Below, one piece after another: positions 22,604 through 30,893 of a stretch of DNA of 43,684 bases. Source of the stretch: BOG-1112 sp964635325 (lineage in GTDB: Bacteria > Bdellovibrionota_B > Oligoflexia > Oligoflexales > Bog-1112); assembly GCA_964635325.1 (NCBI GenBank), contig CAZWOL010000023.1:1-43684 (forward strand), given 5' to 3'. How positions within the stretch are numbered: the first letter of the stretch is position 1; each line of letters opens with the position of its first letter. Under the pieces are notes generated by a model. The model was not told the origin of the DNA. It saw only the letters and a list, made by a program, of their open reading frames with translations, and did no database searches. A program made the translations under genes and the position numbers.

Positions 22604-23824
22604 ATGAAAACGTTAGGTTCAATTTTAAACAGTACTTTTTTGATGCTATGTCTTGCGGGACAGGGTGCTGTCGCACAGACATTCGTCGATAATAGGCCTA
22701 CACCCACAGAGGGAGGAGAGCTCGCTTTGTATGGGGAAACATGTGACGTTGAAAATGTCGGTGTAATCATGTCATTGTATAGCAAGACTGTGGATCTTGC
22801 TAAGCTGGAAATTTTAAAGCAACGCCTTGAAGAGCTAAGAAATAACCCAGCATGTAAAGCACAGTTCCGTGCTATTGATGTTCTCTTAGCAAGCGCTGAG
22901 ACTCGTTCATGGACTCCTTATGTTATAAGTGCTGCTGTTATTGCTGTTCGTTATGGCTACTATGCATGGAAAAAAGCTCAGATTGTAAATCTAATCCCAG
23001 ATGGCAACGATGGAGATGAAACTCCACCTCCTACTCCTCAAACCACTCCTAGTGGGGATGATAATCATCAAAATCCACCACCTAGTCAGAGAGGACAAGG
23101 ACAGTTTGAGCAGCCACGAATAAATTTGGGAGTAGGAATTGATGATTGTCTTGCCGATATGGCGAGAAATTATCCCGAGCAATATGCTGAATTTCTCAGA
23201 CTACGACAACAAGAAGCTGAACGACAAGCTGGTGTTTCTTATTCCTTAGTGCTAGCAGCACCACAGGCGCCAGAAGCTGTTATTTTTACATTGGATGACA
23301 TGGCATGGAGAGCTGTTTTTGAAAATCGTGATAATCGAATGCATTTACCTTCTCAGGCAGTACCTCCTGGTTTTCTTCAGCCTGTAACTCCTGGTATTCG
23401 TGAGATTACGTTCGTTGCACCGACCTCTGGAAAAGGTCAAGCAGTTAATAACGAACAGAATCTAGAAGGATTAGCTTCAAATGGTGATTCTTCTGCTGAA
23501 AGTGAAGATGAGCCAGAAAATATCGATAATGATAATGATGATTCTTCTACTGAAAGTGAAGATGAGCCAGAAAATAGCGATAATGAGGATGATGATTCTT
23601 CTACTGAAAGTGAAGATGAGCCAGAAAATAGCGATAATGAGGATGAAGAAATGACTCCTGCTTCTGGAAAGGGAAAGAAAAGATCACTTTCACCAAAAGC
23701 GACGGGGAAGGGAAAAACGAAGCGGCAGAAAGTAAGCAGAGAAGTATCTGGTCTTTATTCTAATGGCAATAGGCGCGACTCACTGAGACCCCGGCCTATT
23801 AACCAGCAACGTGCAGCTCAATAG
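22604..23824 (+). CDS. exported membrane protein with acidic Ser/Glu repeats and basic tail
   Basis: No family recognised. ATG 22604 follows AGGGG. A signal peptide (LNSTFLMLCLAGQGAVA|Q) is followed by a short Cys-containing helical region, a hydrophobic segment (WTPYVISAAVIAVRYGYYAW), a Pro-rich linker, a middle domain (about 185-290) and three 18-residue acidic repeats of the type DSSTESEDEPENSDNEDD. After these comes a Lys/Arg-rich stretch (GKGKKRSLSPKATGKGKTKR followed by QKV). The Ser-x-x-Glu/Asp repeats and the basic cluster resemble eukaryotic casein-kinase-2 sites and a nuclear localisation signal. This raises the possibility of a host-directed protein, an inference only. Last gene before a strong terminator. 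Confidence 0.62.
   Translation: MKTLGSILNSTFLMLCLAGQGAVAQTFVDNRPTPTEGGELALYGETCDVENVGVIMSLYSKTVDLAKLEILKQRLEELRNNPACKAQFRAIDVLLASAETRSWTPYVISAAVIAVRYGYYAWKKAQIVNLIPDGNDGDETPPPTPQTTPSGDDNHQNPPPSQRGQGQFEQPRINLGVGIDDCLADMARNYPEQYAEFLRLRQQEAERQAGVSYSLVLAAPQAPEAVIFTLDDMAWRAVFENRDNRMHLPSQAVPPGFLQPVTPGIREITFVAPTSGKGQAVNNEQNLEGLASNGDSSAESEDEPENIDNDNDDSSTESEDEPENSDNEDDDSSTESEDEPENSDNEDEEMTPASGKGKKRSLSPKATGKGKTKRQKVSREVSGLYSNGNRRDSLRPRPINQQRAAQ
23486..23647. repeat. three 54-bp tandem repeats coding for acidic 18-mers
   Basis: Units start at 23486, 23540 and 23594 with GATTCTTCT(G/A)CTGAAAG. The second and third are nearly identical and the first has diverged more. Each codes for an 18-residue Ser/Glu/Asp block. 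Copy number could vary without changing the frame. Confidence 0.9.
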
Positions 23825-23856
23825 ATTCCGATCGTACTAAAGGTTGAATCTAAGAT

Positions 23857-23896
23857 AAAAAAAGCTCTTGAGTGAATACGCTCAAGGGCTTTTTTT
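23857..23896 (+). terminator. intrinsic terminator after the exported-protein cluster
   Basis: A-run, AGCTCTTGAG, eight-base loop, CTCAAGGGCT and seven T's: a strong rho-independent terminator with A and T tracts on the two sides, so it could also work in reverse. It marks the end of the 19497-23824 gene run. Confidence 0.88.
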
Positions 23897-23981
23897 GTAA
23901 GCCAATGACGTCCTTTCTTCACTAAAAAATTGAGAGTTGCGTAGCTTTTCGATATTTTCTAGTGTTTGGAGGATATCAACT

Positions 23982-24416
23982 ATGGGATCTCTACGTATGC
24001 TCTATTTTGTGTCGATCGCAGTTGCTGCTGGAAGTGCAGCTATCTACCATCTTGCGATGAAAAATGTACCTTCGTCTGCCAATCCATTTTTGGTCTTGAT
24101 GCTTGCTTATTTGATGGCAGCTACGCTGAGCTTGGGTGCTTTCTTTTTCTTTAGCGAGGGGGAGCGTAGTTTGATTCGCTTTGCACCTTCTTGCGTACCG
24201 TTGGCTTTGGGAGTGTTTGGTATTGAATTGGGAGTTTTGCTTGCTTACAGAGCGGGTGCTTTTGTAGGTACGACTGCTTTGCTTGTGAATGTTCTGTGCA
24301 CGGTTCTGCTATTGCCAGTCGGAGTACTCGTTATGGGGGAAAGGCTGAGCTATGAGCGTATTGCTGGCATAGTCTTGTGCTGTGTGGGTATTTTTCTACT
24401 GACGAAGAAATCCTAG
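23982..24416 (+). CDS. EamA-like (DMT superfamily) half-size transporter
   Basis: A 144-residue, very hydrophobic protein with about five membrane helices, matching one half of an EamA/DMT transporter. The end, VLVMGERLSYERIAGIVLCCVGIFLL, is the typical closing helix pair with the conserved Gly-Glu. Single-repeat members work as dimers. The start ATG 23982 has GGAGGA eight bases upstream; earlier in-frame starts lack this. The substrate is unknown. It stands alone between a terminator upstream and a hairpin downstream. Confidence 0.72.
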   Translation: MGSLRMLYFVSIAVAAGSAAIYHLAMKNVPSSANPFLVLMLAYLMAATLSLGAFFFFSEGERSLIRFAPSCVPLALGVFGIELGVLLAYRAGAFVGTTALLVNVLCTVLLLPVGVLVMGERLSYERIAGIVLCCVGIFLLTKKS

Positions 24417-24442
24417 CCTAAGACATCAACTTGATGCTTAGG
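24417..24442. terminator. hairpin between convergent genes
   Basis: CCTAAG-A-CATCAA pairs with TTGATG-CTTAGG with a one-base bulge and a one-base centre. It begins right after the EamA-like gene's stop and includes the stop of the minus-strand TPR gene. On the plus strand it is followed by ACAGAACTTTTTT, so it may terminate rightward transcription. Confidence 0.5.
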
Positions 24443-25448
24443 ACAGAACTTTTTTGGAGTCCGTTCCTGCGGATGAGGTGCGTAGCCCAAGGCGATCTAA
24501 GATCGACTGATATTCTTCGGGACGTAGCTTGCTTTTGATCTCTTCTAATTTTTTCAGACCCTGGTTCTGATCACCTGTTGCGACAAGGTCCCCGATGATG
24601 TTGATGCGCACTTGCAATAGCTCCTCCTGGAGAAAATCTCCACCGCTACCGGACTGCAATTTGCTCGTGATCGACTCTTCTTGGCGCAGATGTGTTTCAA
24701 GAGCTTTGGGATAGTCTCCTGCCAAACTGTAGGCTTCACCGAGATCTGTGAGTGCTTTCTCTCCACCCTTTTCCAAGTAGGGTATAGCTGCTTTGGGATT
24801 GCTTTCGATTAGCACCTGCCCGATGCCGAGTGCAAGATTGTTGTTGTCAGGGTTTTTTTCATAAAGCGACTGCAGATTTTTGACACCACTCTCATCACCA
24901 CGATCGGCATATATCTCAACGAGTTCTGCAAGGGCTGTCTTGTTATTAGGGTTGAGTGCCAAAGCTTTTTCGAACAGTGGCTGTGCAGATTCCTCATCCT
25001 TAAAGTCCAAAAGATTGATGAGTGCGAGTTGGGTTAGAACTTCATCGTTCTCAGGATTGTTCGCTACTAACTTTTCAAGCAAGCTCTTGGCTTCGACAAG
25101 TTGATTGTTATTGATCAAACGCATGGCATCTTGGATCGCCTCTTTGACATCTCCACTTGCAACAACAGAACTTGCTGCAGCTGGTTTACTCGCTAGCTCA
25201 GAAGATGGACTGCGTTGTGGGGCTTTTGTTTCTATTTTAGGTGCCTGTTCCGTATGTGCTTGTATAGCTTTGGAGACAAGCTCCGTTTTTGTTGTCTGTG
25301 CGATTCTCTCAGGAATTTTGACTTGGAAAGATCGAGTGGGTCTGTAGCGAATGAGTACGGTAAGGCTGATACAGAGACTTAGGATGAGAAAGAGCAAAGA
25401 CACGATGAAGTTGGATTCGGACGTCGTTGGTTTTTTTGACTTTTGCAT
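24438..25448 (-). CDS. membrane-anchored TPR protein
   Basis: Residues 14-34 (FIVSLLFLILSLCISLTVLI) form one N-terminal transmembrane helix. After an Ala/Ser/Lys-rich linker, residues about 105-290 are tetratricopeptide repeats: AMRLINNNQLVEAKSLLEKLVANNPENDEVL, then ALINLLDFKDEESAQPLFEKAL, ALNPNNKTALAELVEIYADRGD and further units (segments quoted singly in order). TPRs bind proteins, and the anchor suggests assembly of an envelope complex. The partner is unknown. ATG 25448 follows GAGG. The gap to the upstream LOG-family gene on the same strand is 47 bases, so the two may be co-transcribed. Confidence 0.8.
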   Translation of the reverse strand: MQKSKKPTTSESNFIVSLLFLILSLCISLTVLIRYRPTRSFQVKIPERIAQTTKTELVSKAIQAHTEQAPKIETKAPQRSPSSELASKPAAASSVVASGDVKEAIQDAMRLINNNQLVEAKSLLEKLVANNPENDEVLTQLALINLLDFKDEESAQPLFEKALALNPNNKTALAELVEIYADRGDESGVKNLQSLYEKNPDNNNLALGIGQVLIESNPKAAIPYLEKGGEKALTDLGEAYSLAGDYPKALETHLRQEESITSKLQSGSGGDFLQEELLQVRINIIGDLVATGDQNQGLKKLEEIKSKLRPEEYQSILDRLGLRTSSAGTDSKKVLS

Positions 25449-25495
25449 GATTACCTCGCAAGCGTCTTATAACACAAGTGGCGTCTTGAGTGGAG

Positions 25496-26209
25496 TCAAA
25501 TATTTGAACTCTGTTTATTGCGTAACTCACGCGACTCATGGAAGCGTTTGATCTCAGGCTCTAGTACAGCTATGACATCCTCGATAGTTTTGCAAAACGA
25601 AATGTTATTGAAGTCTGATTCAGCCATGAGCCCCATTTTTAGCGGCCATTTGTGTAGCCAGTCCAGTAGCTCAGGCCACATCTTTTCTCCTCCCATCAAA
25701 ATGATGGGACGTGGGGTGATGTGTTGGACCTGCAGAAGCTGCCAAGTGTAGAAAAGTTCTAAGATGGTGCCTATGCCCCCAGGGGTTACGACTACAGCAT
25801 GACTGATGCGCATAAATTCATCAAGACGTGATGAAAAACGACGATGCTCGCGCTTTACATCCAAATGTTGGTTGGCATCGCTTTCAAAAGGCAAGGAGAT
25901 TGGCAATCCAAATGATCGCGACTTTTGACCTCCGTCTTTGGCTCCTTTATTTGCAGCATTCATGAGGCCTGGACCACCTCCAGTGACTATATCGACCCCT
26001 CGCATTGCAAGTTGGAAAGCCAGTTCATAGGCTTCTTGGTAGTTTTTAGTATTGGCTTTGATGCGAGCCGATCCAAAAATACTAACCCGGTAAAAGTCGT
26101 CTTCCATCTTGGTGAGCATCGAATCGATGTCCGCAATGATATCGTTCAATTGGGCAATTTTTTGATTTAAGAACTTACGGACTTCCTTTTTTTTAACCAT
26201 TTGCGGCAT
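25496..26209 (-). CDS. LOG-family protein (nucleotide 5'-monophosphate phosphoribohydrolase-like)
   Basis: A cytosolic Rossmann-fold protein of the LOG/'lysine decarboxylase-like' family. Members release a base from a nucleoside 5'-monophosphate, and some make cytokinins. The signature motifs are GGGPGLMNAANKGA and VVTPGGIGTILELFYTW (the PGGxGTxxE motif), with VSIFGSARI near the start. The 237-residue length fits. The ATG has AGGAGAG directly upstream, one of the clearest sites in the window. It is divergent from the GspC-like gene, whose start lies 104 bases away. The substrate (nucleotide maintenance or cytokinin-like) cannot be read from sequence. Confidence 0.85.
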   Translation of the reverse strand: MPQMVKKKEVRKFLNQKIAQLNDIIADIDSMLTKMEDDFYRVSIFGSARIKANTKNYQEAYELAFQLAMRGVDIVTGGGPGLMNAANKGAKDGGQKSRSFGLPISLPFESDANQHLDVKREHRRFSSRLDEFMRISHAVVVTPGGIGTILELFYTWQLLQVQHITPRPIILMGGEKMWPELLDWLHKWPLKMGLMAESDFNNISFCKTIEDVIAVLEPEIKRFHESRELRNKQSSNI

Positions 26210-26313
26210 GACTCTCTCCTAAGGTGCTGAATTCGAAAAAGAAATCTAACTTGTGCAAGAGATTAACTCAAATCTTCTTTGAATCGAACCGATGGCCTGA
26301 AGAGGGCATTGCA

Positions 26314-27081
26314 ATGAAACAACATACCATCGCCATCCTGTTGATTATAGTGGGGCTATTCCTATTCCCCAAAGTTGAAGCAGCGATCTCGCAAACAGAC
26401 ACGTCTTATCCTCCTAAACCCGACTATGATCCCCTTGCGGCTAGTCAGAAGGGCATACAGATTTTTGGTACCATCGTGAATGGGATGAATCCTAATGAAA
26501 ACGTGGTTCTTGTCAAAAATCTAAGCAGCAATCAGACCTCTGCTAAAAAACCGAACATGTCGCTGCAGCTTGAAGATACCTATGTCATTACGATCGTTGC
26601 GCGAGATTATATTGAAGTGATGATCCCTGGCAAAAGAAAAATACGTCTCTATAAAGAAGGCTTTGTTCCTACCGTCAAAATCAAAAAAATGGATGAGAAA
26701 AAAGTTCCGATCTCGATCACGGGTTCTTTCAAAGAAGAGGGCTTTGAACGCGAAGGAACAGCAATGCGTATGACAGAAGAGTATCGTAAAAACATGCTGG
26801 AAAAAGACCTTCCCAAAATTATGATGCAGGCCGCAGCAGAACCAGAAGTGGATGCCAATGGCAACGTCCTTGGATTTCGCTTGGAAGATATAGAAAATGG
26901 AAGTGTCTATGCGAAAGCAGGGATCCAAAATGGAGATGTTATCAGTGCGATCAATGGTGAAAATTTGAACTCGGCTCAGGGTGCCATCAAGACTCTGAAC
27001 TCCCTACGTTCGGCCTCTGCTGTTGAATTTGAGGTGATTCGAGGCGGACAAAAAATTCCAGTAACACTTGAAGTACGCTAA
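26314..27081 (+). CDS. GspC-like protein with PDZ domain (type II secretion-related)
   Basis: The architecture is that of the type II secretion inner-membrane protein C: a short cytoplasmic start, one membrane helix (IAILLIIVGLFLF, residues 6-18), a homology region of beta strands (IQIFGTIVNGMNPNENVVLV ... TYVITIVARDYIEVMIPG) and a C-terminal PDZ domain (RLEDIENGSVYAKAGIQNGD, INGENLNSAQ). GspC links the inner-membrane platform to the GspD secretin. No other gsp gene is in the window, so it is either a detached gsp gene or a GspC-like protein with another job. ATG 26314 has GAGGG seven bases upstream; the upstream ATG at 26224 would add an unlikely 30-residue leader. Confidence 0.72.
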   Translation: MKQHTIAILLIIVGLFLFPKVEAAISQTDTSYPPKPDYDPLAASQKGIQIFGTIVNGMNPNENVVLVKNLSSNQTSAKKPNMSLQLEDTYVITIVARDYIEVMIPGKRKIRLYKEGFVPTVKIKKMDEKKVPISITGSFKEEGFEREGTAMRMTEEYRKNMLEKDLPKIMMQAAAEPEVDANGNVLGFRLEDIENGSVYAKAGIQNGDVISAINGENLNSAQGAIKTLNSLRSASAVEFEVIRGGQKIPVTLEVR

Positions 27082-27149
27082 AATGGCATATTGCGCAATT
27101 CCCTAAGATCGAAGATCGTCGTTAGTTGAACTTCATAAAGGGATTGTGA

Positions 27150-28244
27150 ATGCTCAGGACGGTCATCAGTGGATGTCTTCTCTCTCTCTTTTTATCAGAC
27201 TCCACTCTTCTTTTAGCACATCCAAATGTATTTGAATCCACTCAGGGGTGGGAAGAAATTTCGCCAGGTGGTGACACATCTTGTGCTCGTGGTACGCCTT
27301 TCTCGTTCTTTGTACACCGTGGAACGAGCGATAAAGTTGTAGTCGATTATATGGGTGGTGGGGCTTGCTGGAACAGTGACACCTGTGCTCCGGGTAGCGA
27401 AATTTTTATCGACAGTGTCGAATCTTTCAAAGAAAAGTACGGATCAAAATTTGACGGTATTTACGATCATGCAAAATCAGAAAATCCCGTCAAGAATTGG
27501 ACGCATGTCGTTATCCCTTACTGTACTGGAGATCTGCATTGGGGAGCCAAGGATCAAAAATACGACGATTTTGAGATTAAACATCGCGGTGCTATCAATG
27601 CCAAAGCTGTTCTGAGTTGGTTGCAAAAAGAATATGCAAAGCCAAGCAAGGTTCTTGTAACAGGTTGTAGTGCTGGTGCTTATGCATCGATCTACTGGTT
27701 CCCTCATGTTCGTAAAATGTATCCTGAGGCTATGGTTCGTCAATTGTCCGACAGTGGTTTTAGTCCAATCACCGAAAGCTTTGCCTCAGTAGCCTTTCCT
27801 GAATGGAATGTAGGGCAGCACCGAGCTGATTGGATTTCCGGCCTCGATCCAAAAGTAGTGGATTGGAGCAAGTTGCAAATCGACTTCCTCTACAAAACCA
27901 TTGCGGACTACTATCCAAACGACAAACTAGCAGCCTACACATCTGCATTTGATTCAACACAACGCTTTTTCTATCTCATGATGGATGGCAATGTTGAAGA
28001 TTGGTCTCAGCAAGCGCAAACAAATTTGTCAAACCTAGCAAATTCCACTAAGGGCTTTAACTATTTTGTATCGTCTGGCACCGATCATTGCGTATTGCCT
28101 TACGAACGTTTCTATTCTAAACAAGGTTCGAACGGTCAGTACTTTAAAGATTGGTTTAGCCAATACATCAACGGTGGTGATGTGGCTAATACACCTTGTC
28201 CTGACTGCGTAGATCCAGACTTAGAATTTCTTAACGAAGAGTGA
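27150..28244 (+). CDS. secreted pectin acetylesterase/Notum-like hydrolase
   Basis: Matches the pectinacetylesterase family of carboxylesterases, whose plant members deacetylate pectin and whose animal member is Notum. Visible motifs are YMGGGACWNSDTC (oxyanion region), TGCSAGAYAS (nucleophile Ser) and SGTDHCVLPYERF (catalytic His), with an Asp needed between them. The signal peptide is residues 1-23 (LSLFLSDSTLLLA|HPN), so the enzyme is exported. Cys residues in pairs suggest disulphides. ATG 27150 follows AAGGGA. The true bacterial substrate is unknown; polysaccharide or lipid deacylation is possible. It stands 85 bases before oppA with a stem-loop between. Confidence 0.8.
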   Translation: MLRTVISGCLLSLFLSDSTLLLAHPNVFESTQGWEEISPGGDTSCARGTPFSFFVHRGTSDKVVVDYMGGGACWNSDTCAPGSEIFIDSVESFKEKYGSKFDGIYDHAKSENPVKNWTHVVIPYCTGDLHWGAKDQKYDDFEIKHRGAINAKAVLSWLQKEYAKPSKVLVTGCSAGAYASIYWFPHVRKMYPEAMVRQLSDSGFSPITESFASVAFPEWNVGQHRADWISGLDPKVVDWSKLQIDFLYKTIADYYPNDKLAAYTSAFDSTQRFFYLMMDGNVEDWSQQAQTNLSNLANSTKGFNYFVSSGTDHCVLPYERFYSKQGSNGQYFKDWFSQYINGGDVANTPCPDCVDPDLEFLNEE

Positions 28245-28252
28245 TTTGGCCT

Positions 28253-28293
28253 GTGCCCCCAAGTGAAGTTTGCAAAGTGGAGCGAGGGGGCAC
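28253..28293. terminator. stem-loop between the esterase gene and oppA
   Basis: GTGCCCCC and GGGGGCAC are exact complements, separated by 25 bases. The stem is GC-rich but is followed by ACCTATTGCTTC rather than a T-run, so it may be a weak terminator, an mRNA-stabilising hairpin or a leader structure for oppA. Confidence 0.4.
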
Positions 28294-28329
28294 CTATTGC
28301 TTCAATATGTAGTTTTGGATGAGTGATTT

Positions 28330-29979
28330 GTGCTGTTATACTGTCGTTGCTTGAGTGTGTTTCTTTCTGTTTTGTTAGCAGGCTCTTCCTACGCAAAGAC
28401 ATTTAAACTTTCCCAAAACCAAGTTCTACATATCGGCAACGGTGTCGAACCTAGAGAGCTTGATCCAACACTTGTTGTTGGTGTTTCCGAAGCTCATATT
28501 ATCAATAATCTCTTCGAAGGCCTTACCCGATTGCAGGAGCAGACCCTTGAGCCCCAAGCTGCTATGGCCGAGTCATGGACAATTTCGCAAGACGCAAAAA
28601 CCTATACCTTTAAAATTCGCAAAGATGCCAAATGGTCTGATGGTGTTGCTCTTAGTGCAGAAGACTTTGTGTGGTCATGGCGTCGGGCTCTTGATCCTCT
28701 AACAGCAGCAGAATACGCATATCAGCTGTATTGGATTGAAAATGCGGAGGCTTTTAACAAAGGAGAAATCAAGGACCCAAATCAAATTGGTGTTAGAGCT
28801 ATTGATGCACAAACCTTAGAGGTAAGGCTTGTGAGTCCCACTCCGTTTTTTCTCAAACTCACGGCTCTAGCAACTCTAGCACCGGTGCCGCAACATGTTG
28901 TAAAAAAGTATCCTGGGCAAAGTTGGACCACAGACGTTCATATGGTCAGCAATGGCCCGTTTCAACTCAAAGAGTGGAAGCTGCAACGGCACATCCGTCT
29001 CGTGCCAAATCCATTCTATTGGGATCGGGCATCGGTCAAACTGCAGGGACTTGTTTTTTATCCCATCGAAAATCTGAATACCGAAGAAAAAATGTTTCTG
29101 AGTGGTCGCTTGCATCTTACGCATACGGTGCCACCTCTTCGCATTCCATTCTATAAAGAGCAAGCGCAGACAAGCAAATCCTATAGTCCCTTTAAGCTAA
29201 CACCCTTGCTTGGATCGTACTTTTATCGCTTTAATACCACACGCAAACCTCTGAATGATTTGCGTGTGCGCAGAGCTCTTGCTTTGACCATAGACCGACG
29301 TGTGATCGTCGATAGTGTGGTCAAAGCTGGACAGTTGCCAGCAGGGTCCCTAACACCGAAAATTGCAGGCTATTCTTATCAAGGTCCGCTTCTGCCAGAC
29401 TCTCCGAGTGCTGCGGATATAAAAGAAGCGAGAAAATTACTGGCTCAGGCTGGATACCCTGATGGCAAAGGCTTTGGGAATATCGAAATTCTTTACAATA
29501 CGCAAGATTCCAACAAGAAAACGGCCCTTGCAATCCAAAGCATGTGGAAGAAACATCTCAATATCGATGTGGTGTTGTTCAATCAGGAATGGAAAGTTTT
29601 CCTCGATGCGACGCAGCGTATGGATTATGACATCGCACGTGCAGGATGGGTTGGGGACTATCCAGATCCGAATACATTCTTGGATATGTTTGTTACGAAT
29701 GGAACCCACAATCTGACTGGGTGGGGACGCCAAGACTACGACCGAGAAATTCATCTAGCAGGTTTGACGATGGATTCCAAAGCGCGCTATCAGCATTTTG
29801 AAAGAGCAGAGGCAATGCTGATGCGTGATGTGCCAATACTTCCCATTTATTTTTATACGTATTTTCAATTGGCGTCAGAACGCGTAAAAAAGCTGGAAAA
29901 TGGTGTTTTTCAAGACTGGTCTATGAGTATTCTACAAAGTATTGTCTATAAGAATTTTGTACTCGTGGATGCACTATGA
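28330..29979 (+). CDS. oppA: oligopeptide ABC transporter substrate-binding protein
   Basis: The periplasmic binding protein of an oligopeptide importer (SBP family 5). The start GTG leads into a signal peptide (CLSVFLSVLLAGSSYA|K). Family marks are LHIGNGVEPRELDPTLV..., NLFEGLTRLQEQTLEPQAAMAESW, then the FKIRKDAKWSDGV...EDFVWSWRRALDP motif and LRVRRALALTIDR (segments in order). Length 549 is normal. Its stop overlaps the oppB start by four bases (ATGA), so oppA-B-C form an operon. No ATPase genes follow. In Gram-negatives OppA supplies peptides for nutrition and cell-wall peptide recycling. Confidence 0.93.
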   Translation: MLLYCRCLSVFLSVLLAGSSYAKTFKLSQNQVLHIGNGVEPRELDPTLVVGVSEAHIINNLFEGLTRLQEQTLEPQAAMAESWTISQDAKTYTFKIRKDAKWSDGVALSAEDFVWSWRRALDPLTAAEYAYQLYWIENAEAFNKGEIKDPNQIGVRAIDAQTLEVRLVSPTPFFLKLTALATLAPVPQHVVKKYPGQSWTTDVHMVSNGPFQLKEWKLQRHIRLVPNPFYWDRASVKLQGLVFYPIENLNTEEKMFLSGRLHLTHTVPPLRIPFYKEQAQTSKSYSPFKLTPLLGSYFYRFNTTRKPLNDLRVRRALALTIDRRVIVDSVVKAGQLPAGSLTPKIAGYSYQGPLLPDSPSAADIKEARKLLAQAGYPDGKGFGNIEILYNTQDSNKKTALAIQSMWKKHLNIDVVLFNQEWKVFLDATQRMDYDIARAGWVGDYPDPNTFLDMFVTNGTHNLTGWGRQDYDREIHLAGLTMDSKARYQHFERAEAMLMRDVPILPIYFYTYFQLASERVKKLENGVFQDWSMSILQSIVYKNFVLVDAL

Positions 29980-30893
29980 TCCTATTTGTTTTCAAACGAT
30001 TGCTGCATATGGTCCCCGTGCTGTGGATGGTAGCCACTCTTACATTCTTTATGATGAGAGTGGCTCCGGGTGGACCCTTTGACTCCGAAAAAAATGTATC
30101 GGCAGAAATTCTCAAAAATCTCGAAGCAAAGTATCACATGGATGAACCTTTGCTAATGCAGTATGGGCGTTATCTTGGAATGCTCTTGCATGGAGATCTC
30201 GGCCCTTCATTTCGCTACGCCAGTCGAAGTGTGAACGAAATCATTGCAGAGACCTTTCCTGTATCTGCTGCGGTCGGGCTTCTTGGGCTTCTCTATGCTC
30301 TCCTGCTTGGGGTTGTCTCAGGGACTTTAGCTGCTAGCAAACCTAATTCTTTGCGTGACTATTTTGCAATGGCCTTTGCAATGATTGGGATCTGCCTCCC
30401 TTCGTTTGTAATTGGTCCTCTACTGAGTTTTGTATTTACGGTAAAACTAGATTGGTTCAATACATCGGGCTGGTATGAGCCCAAAGACATTGTTTTGCCC
30501 GCATTTACACTTGGGACCATGTACGCAGCGTATTTTGCGCGTCTGAGTCGTTCCGGTATCCTGGATGTTGTGCGTCAGGATTATATACGTACAGCTCGAG
30601 CTAAAGGTTTGCCCGAGTGGCTTGTGCTCTTGCGTCATTCACTCAAGAGTGGGCTGCTCCCAGCTCTTAGCTTTTTGGGGCCTGCTTCGGCTTCGATGCT
30701 AACGGGTTCGCTTGTTGTCGAAAGTGTATTTGAAATCCCTGGACTGGGACGTTTTTTTGTTCAAGCAGCTACCAACCGTGATTACACCTTGGTGTTGGGT
30801 ATAGTTCTTTTTATTGCGGTTCTGATTGTTTTGAGCAATCTCGTGGTCGATATTTTGTATGCGCTCATAGATCCAAGAGTTTCTTATGACTAA
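29976..30893 (+). CDS. oppB: oligopeptide ABC transporter permease OppB
   Basis: One of two inner-membrane permeases of the peptide importer, with six predicted helices and length 305, typical of OppB/DppB. The cytoplasmic EAA loop that contacts the ATPase is visible as RTARAKGLPEWLVLLRHSLK. The N-terminal MRVAPGGPFDSEK and C-terminal FEIPGLGRFFVQAATNRDY are family hallmarks. It overlaps oppA by four bases and oppC by eight, so translation is coupled. Confidence 0.94.
   Translation: MILFVFKRLLHMVPVLWMVATLTFFMMRVAPGGPFDSEKNVSAEILKNLEAKYHMDEPLLMQYGRYLGMLLHGDLGPSFRYASRSVNEIIAETFPVSAAVGLLGLLYALLLGVVSGTLAASKPNSLRDYFAMAFAMIGICLPSFVIGPLLSFVFTVKLDWFNTSGWYEPKDIVLPAFTLGTMYAAYFARLSRSGILDVVRQDYIRTARAKGLPEWLVLLRHSLKSGLLPALSFLGPASASMLTGSLVVESVFEIPGLGRFFVQAATNRDYTLVLGIVLFIAVLIVLSNLVVDILYALIDPRVSYD

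Noticed and set aside
28319..28354. 11-codon leader peptide overlapping the oppA start
   Set aside because: No ribosome site of its own and no regulatory codon pattern; likely chance.
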